From assembly GCA_023439605.1 (NCBI GenBank), contig JAEXNS010000101.1:1-6747 (forward strand): a DNA stretch of 6,747 nucleotides, in the 5' to 3' direction. The translations under genes were made by a program, and so were the position numbers. Origin of the DNA: Bacillota bacterium (lineage in GTDB: Bacteria > Bacillota > Clostridia > Oscillospirales > Ruminococcaceae). Numbering within the stretch: the first letter of the stretch is position 1; each line of letters opens with the position of its first letter. This document shows, piece after piece, positions 1 through 5,311 of this stretch. A model generated the notes under the pieces. That model was not told the origin of the DNA. It saw only the letters and a list, made by a program, of their open reading frames with translations, and made no database searches.

Positions 1-2408
1 GTATTCCACCAACTAGAACCTATTTGAATATTAACAGGAACAACTGCACCTTCTTTTAAGGAAGATACACCTAGCTCTGTTAAAGGTACGAAAATATCCT
101 TAGTTCCATTTATGGTATCACTAAATAAATTTAAACCATTTGATACTAATGTAACTTTTTGATTATTTGCAGATACTCTAAATGTTATACCTGTTGTAGA
201 CCATGAAACTTTAAAGTTACCAGAACCAAGAGTTAAAGCATTTTGAACTTCAAAAGCATGCTCTAAGGTTTTACTGTCAGAAAGAGCAATAGCTGCTTGA
301 GGAATTTCTATTTCCATTTCTGGATCAACTATTGCATGGAAGGCAACTTTGGCTTTGTAGTATTGATCAAATAACAATGGATAACCACCAATCCATGATC
401 GGCCATCAATAAGTCCCCAAATAATTACTGAAGTAATATTTGCACCCTCTTTATCTAACTTTTTGTACATTTCAAATACATCTCTGTATCTTTGTGCAAG
501 TTCTGCCATTCCTTTATCAGAATTATCTGTTTGATCTATATCAAGTTCTGTTATTTGAAGTTCAAGACCAGTTTCACTATACTTATTAATAGCTTCTTCA
601 TATACTGCTAAACTTGGATAGTTTAGTTTGATGTGAGATTGTAATCCAATACCATCAATGTTTCCAGCGGCTTGTATTTCTTTAACCTTTGCAATTATAG
701 CATCTCTTTTTTCTGGAACATATTCATTATAGTCGTTATAGAATAATTTACAATCAGCAGGAGCGTATTTTCTTGCAAATTCGAAGGCTAAATTAACAAA
801 AGAGTTATCACCATATACTTTTGTCCAAGCAGATTGACCACTTGTAGTATTATTTGAGCCAGGAACTCTCATTTCTCCTGAATCAGTAAATGCTTCGTTT
901 ACAACGTCCCAAGCGTATACTTTTAAATCTGGATATTGTGTTTTAATAGCATCCATCATATTTTTGATATAATTTTCTAGTCTCTTTGTCATTATCTCTT
1001 TTGAAACCCAATTTCCAGCTGGGTCAAAGTTTTCTTTAAAGAACCAGTCAGGTGTTTGACTATGCCATACAAGAGTGTGTCCTCTTAAAGGAATATTATT
1101 TTTAACACAGAAATCAAGTAAAGATTTAGCTTTAGCTAATGAAACTTGAGGATTTGTTTGATCTCCTGTTTCTTCTGCAAATTTTGCACAATCACTTTGA
1201 TTTAGAGTATAATCAGGTTTTAATTCATTTCCTGTTGTAAGTGAACCGAAATGCTTAAGAACCAAGTCTTGAGTTGCAGGAACTTCAAGTTCATATCCTT
1301 CAACAGAACAGCCTATTGTAAAATAATCTGAGAACACTTCTTTTAGAGATGGTATATCAGTTTGAATTTCAGGTTCAGGTAATTTTTCGCAAATCATATC
1401 ATCTATATAAAAGTTCATTAAATCTTGAGGAGTAACTTGTGCATCAGGAACATATCCTGTTTGTGAATAAATGGATAAATTTGTTGCTCCTGTTGGAATT
1501 GTATAGTTTCCTTCTATTTTTGTCCATTCACCTTTTTTTGCAGTTGCACTAGCAATTTCAATGTAATTTTCTTTACCTTCATTTTGGAATTGAATATTTA
1601 TTGAAAACTTATGTGAATCTGTCCATTGTTCTTCGTTGTACATAACCCAACCACTGAAATGATAAGTTGTACCTGCATTTAAAACCATAGTTTTATTTGA
1701 TGCTGGTCCATTCCAAAGTTGTACTCTATTTGTTGTATATAGAGATGATTTACCTGTTTTGCTATAAGTGGTAACTACCTCTGTTTTTGCGTCTCCACGT
1801 CCTGTCCAACCCATAGAACCACTTTCAAAATCATCGTTATATCCTTCAACAGTTTCTTCTTCAGTAACAGCTTCACCCATAGCTTGAACATCATCTACAT
1901 AGAAATTAATTAAATTAGTAGCCTCAACATATATAACTATATTTGAAGCATCTTGAGGAATAGAGATATTTTCACCTTTTATTTGAGTCCATTCACCATT
2001 CTTTACTTGTGTACCAGCTATATAACTATATTGTTCTTTTCCTTGAGAATCTGTATACATCATTTGTAGAGCCATTTGTTCACTAGCAGAACCTTCATCT
2101 TGCATTACCCAAACACTAAAATCATATGATTTTCCAGCACGAAGTTCTTTTATTTTTGCACAAGCAGCACCATTCCAGTTTTGTGTTCTACCTGTAACAT
2201 AAAGACTTTTTTCACCAGCATATGAAGTGTTATCAACTATTTCAATTGCAGTTGAGTCACCACGTGCAGCCCATCCGTTAAAACCTGTTTCAAAAGTATC
2301 TAAAAATATTTGTGATTTTTCAGCCGCTAAAACATTTGAGTATGATGCAGTAAGAGTTGATGCAATCACCAAAGCTGAAATAGCAGATAAAATTCTTTTG
2401 ATTTTCAT
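1..2408 (-). CDS. Secreted GH10 endo-1,4-beta-xylanase with tandem CBM22 modules (3' end off-window)
   Basis: Predicted to hydrolyse internal beta-1,4 bonds of xylan outside the cell. 802 codons are visible and no stop is reached, so the C-terminus lies beyond the left edge. Order: signal peptide (basic MKIKR, hydrophobic core, cleavage near Ala28/Ala29); CBM22-like module 1 (about 34-175); module 2 (about 191-340); GH10 catalytic domain (about 354-695); then a beta-rich segment from 697. GH10 hallmarks are GHTLVWHS (443-450), WDVVNEAF with acid/base Glu505, LQITELDI with nucleophile Glu621, and the late WGLIDGRSW (664-672). The CBM residues match the xylan-binding positions known for CBM22: Arg49, Trp78, Tyr127 or Tyr129, Tyr160 and Glu162 in module 1; Arg204, Trp232, Tyr282, Tyr314 and Gln316 (not Glu) in module 2. 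The ATG follows GGAGG (2416-2420) by 7 nt, and the signal peptide supports this start. The segment from 697 might be CBM9-like or a wall-attachment domain, but too little is visible. GH10 and secretion are secure. Confidence 0.96.
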   Translation of the reverse strand, partial: MKIKRILSAISALVIASTLTASYSNVLAAEKSQIFLDTFETGFNGWAARGDSTAIEIVDNTSYAGEKSLYVTGRTQNWNGAACAKIKELRAGKSYDFSVWVMQDEGSASEQMALQMMYTDSQGKEQYSYIAGTQVKNGEWTQIKGENISIPQDASNIVIYVEATNLINFYVDDVQAMGEAVTEEETVEGYNDDFESGSMGWTGRGDAKTEVVTTYSKTGKSSLYTTNRVQLWNGPASNKTMVLNAGTTYHFSGWVMYNEEQWTDSHKFSINIQFQNEGKENYIEIASATAKKGEWTKIEGNYTIPTGATNLSIYSQTGYVPDAQVTPQDLMNFYIDDMICEKLPEPEIQTDIPSLKEVFSDYFTIGCSVEGYELEVPATQDLVLKHFGSLTTGNELKPDYTLNQSDCAKFAEETGDQTNPQVSLAKAKSLLDFCVKNNIPLRGHTLVWHSQTPDWFFKENFDPAGNWVSKEIMTKRLENYIKNMMDAIKTQYPDLKVYAWDVVNEAFTDSGEMRVPGSNNTTSGQSAWTKVYGDNSFVNLAFEFARKYAPADCKLFYNDYNEYVPEKRDAIIAKVKEIQAAGNIDGIGLQSHIKLNYPSLAVYEEAINKYSETGLELQITELDIDQTDNSDKGMAELAQRYRDVFEMYKKLDKEGANITSVIIWGLIDGRSWIGGYPLLFDQYYKAKVAFHAIVDPEMEIEIPQAAIALSDSKTLEHAFEVQNALTLGSGNFKVSWSTTGITFRVSANNQKVTLVSNGLNLFSDTINGTKDIFVPLTELGVSSLKEGAVVPVNIQIGSSWWN

Positions 2409-2440
2409 TAATATACCTCCATAATATAAATTTTAAAATA

Positions 2441-2469
2441 ATTATAACAAATGCTTGAAAATTTTTCAA
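2441..2469 (-). promoter_or_regulatory. Sigma-A promoter of the xylanase gene, extended -10
   Basis: Read on the minus strand, there is a TTGAAA -35 box (2464-2469), a 17-nt spacer and a perfect TATAAT -10 box (2441-2446). TG stands one base before the -10 box (2448-2449), forming an extended -10. Transcription would start near 2434, leaving a short leader of about 25 nt with GGAGG seven bases before the ATG. The match is strong enough to suggest regulation by a repressor or activator rather than by an intrinsically weak promoter, but that is inference. Confidence 0.8.
2455..2469. repeat. Perfect 7-1-7 palindrome over the xylanase -35 box (candidate operator)
   Basis: TTGAAAA-T-TTTTCAA is a perfect inverted repeat with a one-base centre. 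It covers the whole -35 box and the start of the spacer of the xylanase promoter, where a bound dimeric repressor would block RNA polymerase. The symmetry does not continue outward, since position 2454 and position 2470 are both C. The half-sites are AT-rich, so chance occurrence in this background is possible. No regulator gene is visible in the window. Confidence 0.4.
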
Positions 2470-2599
2470 CCCTTAAAATTAAATATAATACAGGGGTAAA
2501 TTATAGTTTTTGACCTTAATATTTATAATCTATTAGTAAAACAGATATAAACAGACAAATTTTTTTCACATTTTTTTCATTTTAATTTCACAATAATAC

Positions 2600-2629
2600 T
2601 TTAAAGTTTATACATAAATGGTGTATAAT
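2600..2629 (+). promoter_or_regulatory. Probable promoter of the GT2-GtrA / phosphodiester glycosidase operon
   Basis: There is a perfect TATAAT (2624-2629) 34 bases before the ATG at 2664. The best -35 candidate is TTTAAA (2600-2605) at an 18-nt spacing, matching consensus at four of six positions. It looks weaker than the divergent xylanase promoter. Between it and the xylanase promoter (about 2470-2599) I see only AT-rich sequence, with an isolated TTGACC (2510-2515) that has no well-spaced -10 box. Confidence 0.5.
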
Positions 2630-2663
2630 TAAAATATATTATATAGAAGAAAGGAACAATTTT

Positions 2664-3692
2664 ATGAATAATGCAGTTATTATACCGTCCTTAGAACCGG
2701 ATGAAAAATTAACTACTCTTATTGACGAACTTATATCTATAGGTTTTGTTTTTGTTATAGTAATTGATGATGGAAGTGGGGTAATTTATCAAGATATATT
2801 CAATGAAATAGAAAAAAAAGGATGTAAGGTTGTTCATCATAAAAAAAACATGGGTAAAGGTGAGGCGATAAAAACGGCCATAAGATTTATAAAAAAAGAT
2901 TTTCCAAATATAAATGGTTTTATAACTGCAGATTCAGATGGGCAGCATTCTCCCAAAGATATACTCTCTATTTCAAAGGCATTAGATGAAAATTCGGAGC
3001 ACATAATTTTGGGTATAAGGGATTTTACTTTACATACTGTACCGTTAAGAAGTAAAATGGGGAATGCTTTTTCATCTTTGTTTTTTAGAATAAATACAGG
3101 ATTAAAGTGCATAGATACGCAAACAGGACTTAGAGGTATACCCTCAAGCATTGCTGATTTTGCATTACAGATTGAAGGTAGTAGATATGATTACGAAATG
3201 AATTTTCTATTGGATTCGGTTAAAAGTGGAATAAAACTAAAAATGATTTCTATAGATACAATATATGAAAATAACAATAAAAAATCACATTTTAAAACTA
3301 TTTCAGATTCAGTTAGAATTTATAAAACACCTTTGAAATTTGTTTTAGCATCATTAACATGTGCAATTTTTGACTTGACTTTATTTACTGTTTTTAGCCA
3401 TATATTTAATCATGAGTTAAAAATATTTATTTCAACTTTAACAGCTAGAATTTTATCTGGAGTTTTAAATTTTGTTTTAAACAAAAAATGGAGTTTTGTT
3501 TCAAATGGTGACATAAAAAATCAATTTTTTAAATATATTTTGTTATTTGTGTCACAAATGTTGGCGAGTTCTTTATTTGTTTCCAGTTTAGAGTTTATTC
3601 CTATTTCATTAACTATAATTAAAGGTATTGTTGATAGTTTTCTTTTTATAGTAAGCTACTTTATTCAAAAAAATTGGGTATTTAAAAAATAA
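2664..3692 (+). CDS. GT2 glycosyltransferase fused to GtrA-like membrane domain
   Basis: A 342-residue fusion. Residues 1-222 are a GT-A fold family 2 glycosyltransferase resembling polyprenyl-phosphate sugar synthases (DPM1-like): IDDGS (34-38) for nucleotide binding, the DxD-type DSDGQH (90-95) for metal and sugar nucleotide, and DTQTGLRG (151-158), typical of this subgroup. Residues 223-342 form a GtrA-like domain with four predicted helices (about 226-246, 254-272, 286-308, 317-337) and the family's two NKKWSF / QKNWVF motifs (273-278, 336-340). By family knowledge, the first domain would load a sugar onto a lipid carrier at the inner membrane face and GtrA would help move the lipid-linked sugar across, for glycosylation of wall polymers or surface glycans. 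The sugar and acceptor cannot be read. AAAGGA (2650-2655) lies 8 nt before the ATG. It is first in a three-gene cluster, with 21 bp to the next gene. Confidence 0.9.
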   Translation: MNNAVIIPSLEPDEKLTTLIDELISIGFVFVIVIDDGSGVIYQDIFNEIEKKGCKVVHHKKNMGKGEAIKTAIRFIKKDFPNINGFITADSDGQHSPKDILSISKALDENSEHIILGIRDFTLHTVPLRSKMGNAFSSLFFRINTGLKCIDTQTGLRGIPSSIADFALQIEGSRYDYEMNFLLDSVKSGIKLKMISIDTIYENNNKKSHFKTISDSVRIYKTPLKFVLASLTCAIFDLTLFTVFSHIFNHELKIFISTLTARILSGVLNFVLNKKWSFVSNGDIKNQFFKYILLFVSQMLASSLFVSSLEFIPISLTIIKGIVDSFLFIVSYFIQKNWVFKK

Positions 3693-3713
3693 AAATAAAG
3701 GAAAGATATAATT

Positions 3714-4664
3714 ATGTATAAGTTTTTCAAAAAACCATTTGCATGGACTATTTTTTACTCTTTACTTCTAGTTTTATTTACTTTTTATGTTATTTTAGAC
3801 GTTTTTGTTATTCCACGAAAAGAGCAAAATGTGAGTGGTAAAACAACAACTGAAATTAGTGAAAAAATAAAAGTGGAGGAAAATTATGTGAATATAGAAA
3901 CCGAACAAGAAAAATTCGATAAAGATCAAAATGTTATAAAATATGATGATAATTTATATGAAGATGAAAATATAAAAATATATATTTCCAAGTTATATAA
4001 AAACAACACACAAATATATATTGCAGATGTAAAAATTAAAAGTATAGATTACTTAAAAACAGCATTAGCGAAAAATTCTTATGGTAGAAATTTGAAACAA
4101 AATACTTCTGAAATGGCAGAAGAACATAATGCGATTTTGGCTATAAATGGCGATTTCTATGGATTTAGAGATGATGGATTTGTTTTAAGAAATAGTGTCT
4201 TATATAGAAAAAATGCAGGCAATGGAGAAGCTTTGGTGATATATGGAGATGGTACTTTTGAAACAGTATTAGAAAAAAAATCAGATGCGGATGAACTTTT
4301 AAAAAATGGTGCTGAACAAATATTATCTTTTGGACCAGGGTTATTGTCAAATGGAGAAATTTGTGTCGATGAAAAAACGGAAGTTGCTAGAGCTACAAAC
4401 AGTAATCCAAGAACAGCAATAGGAATGATAGAACCACTTCATTATATAGTGGTAGTTGCAGATGGAAGAACGGATGAAAGTAAGGGGCTTTCTTTATATC
4501 AGTTGGCAGAATTATTTAAAGAAAATAACTGCATTGAAGCGTATAATTTAGATGGTGGAGGTTCTGCTACAATGTACTTTAATGGAAAGGTAGTAAATAT
4601 ACCAACAGATGGAGCGAAATTTGGTGAAAGAGAAGTGAGTGATATTGTTTATTTCGGATATTAA
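3714..4664 (+). CDS. Membrane-anchored phosphodiester glycosidase (NAGPA/DUF2233 family)
   Basis: 316 residues. One N-terminal hydrophobic segment (about 11-33) after a short basic start anchors or exports the protein. A charged linker (about 35-85) follows, then an extracytoplasmic catalytic domain (about 86-316). Family hallmarks are AINGDFY (143-149), the NPRTAIG block (231-237), VADGR (248-252), LDGGGSATMY (279-288) and the closing REVSD (306-310). The family is named after the human lysosomal enzyme that removes GlcNAc from a GlcNAc-1-phospho-mannose diester. Bacterial members are often labelled exopolysaccharide biosynthesis proteins, and their substrates are mostly unknown. Pairing with a GT2-GtrA protein suggests trimming or turnover of a sugar-phosphate-linked surface glycan, which is inference. 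AAAGGAAAG precedes the ATG closely, and the gene is probably co-transcribed with its neighbours. Confidence 0.88.
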   Translation: MYKFFKKPFAWTIFYSLLLVLFTFYVILDVFVIPRKEQNVSGKTTTEISEKIKVEENYVNIETEQEKFDKDQNVIKYDDNLYEDENIKIYISKLYKNNTQIYIADVKIKSIDYLKTALAKNSYGRNLKQNTSEMAEEHNAILAINGDFYGFRDDGFVLRNSVLYRKNAGNGEALVIYGDGTFETVLEKKSDADELLKNGAEQILSFGPGLLSNGEICVDEKTEVARATNSNPRTAIGMIEPLHYIVVVADGRTDESKGLSLYQLAELFKENNCIEAYNLDGGGSATMYFNGKVVNIPTDGAKFGEREVSDIVYFGY

Positions 4665-5037
4665 TAAAAAAATTTCTAAAACTATAAAAAATTATTTTGT
4701 TATTTCTATTTTATGCGTTTTGATTGTTTTAATTTATTATAAATTTAGTCATGGGGTTACATCAGAATACATGACATTTTTATTTTTATACCCTTTAATA
4801 GGAGGAACGTTTGTTTTTTTTATAATAGAAAATATATTGAAAAAAAAAGTTAAAAGACTAGCTTTTAACTTTTATAATTCTGGAGTCGCAACTCTTGTTG
4901 TGGGTAGTCTTATGAATGGGATTTTTGAAATCGCGGGTACATCATCAAAGTATCAGCCTATTTTTTATATTTTGGGTTATACCTTGATTGTTTTTTCTGT
5001 ATTGAAATTTTTGATAGATATTAAAAAAAATAAATGA
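4639..5037 (+). CDS. Small four-helix membrane protein of unknown function
   Basis: 132 residues with no family I can name. Four hydrophobic segments are clear (about 18-35, 45-64, 77-98, 107-127), with basic patches after the second (KKKVKR, 68-73) and at the C-terminus (KKNK). The segment around 76-103 contains Gly and small residues plus NGIFEIAGTSS (93-103), the part most likely to carry a conserved function. The start is GTG, 26 bp inside the end of the phosphodiester glycosidase gene. The purine-rich AAAGAGAAG at 4627-4635 serves as its binding site, and TTG at 4645 is an alternative start six bases later. The first in-frame ATG would remove helix 1. Overlap and shared strand imply translational coupling and a role at the membrane in the same glycan pathway, possibly as an accessory subunit. 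Confidence 0.8.
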   Translation: MILFISDINKKISKTIKNYFVISILCVLIVLIYYKFSHGVTSEYMTFLFLYPLIGGTFVFFIIENILKKKVKRLAFNFYNSGVATLVVGSLMNGIFEIAGTSSKYQPIFYILGYTLIVFSVLKFLIDIKKNK

Positions 5038-5081
5038 ACATTCTATAATTATTAAGTTTTTCGGATTTTTTTCATTCTTTA

Positions 5082-5104
5082 GTTTATTTTTTATGAAAAT
5101 AAGC
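5082..5104. other. Weak AT-rich hairpin downstream of the operon
   Basis: Positions 5082-5090 can pair with 5096-5104: one G-C pair, one G-U pair and seven A-T pairs around a five-base loop. No run of T follows it on the plus strand; the T-rich stretch (5056-5080) lies before it. It is therefore a poor candidate for an intrinsic terminator and may be an accident of base composition. Confidence 0.2.
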
Positions 5105-5113
5105 GTTTCTAAA

Positions 5114-5140
5114 TTGATATTAAGAGCATATTTGTATAAT
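5114..5140 (+). promoter_or_regulatory. Possible upstream promoter for the CBM-GGDEF gene
   Basis: TTGATA (5114-5119) and a perfect TATAAT (5135-5140) are separated by 15 nt, shorter than the preferred 17. If used, it would give a leader of about 165 nt. It is clearly weaker than the promoter at 5215-5243 and could be chance in AT-rich DNA. Confidence 0.3.
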
Positions 5141-5214
5141 GTTATAAAAAATAATTATGTTTTTATATCAATTATATAAAAAATAATATTTTTTTTGCAC
5201 TTAAAATGTCGTTA

Positions 5215-5243
5215 TTGACAAATGATATTTTTGGTGTTATAAT
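5215..5243 (+). promoter_or_regulatory. Consensus sigma-A promoter of the CBM-GGDEF gene, extended -10
   Basis: A perfect TTGACA (5215-5220), a 17-nt spacer and a perfect TATAAT (5238-5243), with TG one base before the -10 box (5235-5236). Transcription should start near 5250, about 60 nt before the ATG. The xylanase promoter shares the same TGTTATAATT core. Such a match predicts strong basal expression, which is unusual for a signalling protein unless it is repressed or translation is limited. Confidence 0.85.
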
Positions 5244-5249
5244 TTTATT

Positions 5250-5283
5250 ATATAGAAACGATTATATTAAATATAGAGATTAT
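5250..5283 (+). repeat. Imperfect direct repeat at the transcript start of the CBM-GGDEF gene
   Basis: ATATAGA then GATTAT occurs at 5250-5265 (with AAC inserted between the halves) and again at 5271-5283 (no insert). The two copies begin 21 bp apart, two helical turns, right at the predicted transcription start. This could be a tandem operator or a leader RNA element. Low complexity makes chance a serious alternative. Confidence 0.25.
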
Positions 5284-5299
5284 TTATATACCATCTAGT

Positions 5300-5304
5300 G
5301 GGGG
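5300..5304 (+). promoter_or_regulatory. All-G ribosome binding site of the CBM-GGDEF gene
   Basis: GGGGG lies seven bases before the ATG at 5312. It pairs with the 16S rRNA CCUCC through four G-C pairs and one central G-U wobble, unlike the GGAGG or AAAGGA sites of the other genes here. No better site or start is nearby. It decides the start codon and may reduce translation of a strongly promoted message. Confidence 0.65.
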
Positions 5305-5311
5305 TAATATA

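Larger units (their letters stand above)
5038..5311. other. AT-rich intergenic region before the CBM-GGDEF gene
   Basis: 274 bp without a credible gene in either direction. It holds a possible hairpin (5082-5104), a weak promoter-like pair (5114-5140), several A-tract/T-tract stretches (about 5144-5196) that can fold only into A-T hairpins, the strong promoter at 5215-5243 and a leader of about 60 nt. No GC-stemmed terminator follows the operon stop at 5037, so readthrough into the GGDEF gene cannot be excluded. Confidence 0.6.

Noticed and set aside
2227..2424. Plus-strand reading frame of 65 codons opposite the xylanase signal peptide and first CBM
   Set aside because: It lies antisense to a secure coding region, has no convincing ribosome binding site and its product resembles nothing.
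2510..2536. Additional promoter TTGACC ... TATTAG in the divergent region
   Set aside because: The spacing is only 15 nt with a poor -10 box; the downstream TATAAT at 2624 is a better fit for the operon.
2837..3151. Minus-strand reading frame of 104 codons within the GT2-GtrA gene
   Set aside because: It is an antisense shadow of a gene with clear GT2 motifs.
4165..4350. Minus-strand reading frame of 61 codons within the phosphodiester glycosidase gene
   Set aside because: It is antisense to conserved catalytic motifs, and its composition is that of reversed AT-rich coding DNA.
5144..5196. A-tract and T-tract stretches that could form terminator-like hairpins
   Set aside because: The stems would be entirely A-T and the T-run is not preceded by a stable hairpin, so a terminator cannot be supported.
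5250..5311. Riboswitch, for example for c-di-GMP, in the leader of the GGDEF gene
   Set aside because: The leader is only about 60 nt, very AT-rich, and shows none of the conserved paired segments or GC-rich helices expected of a c-di-GMP riboswitch.
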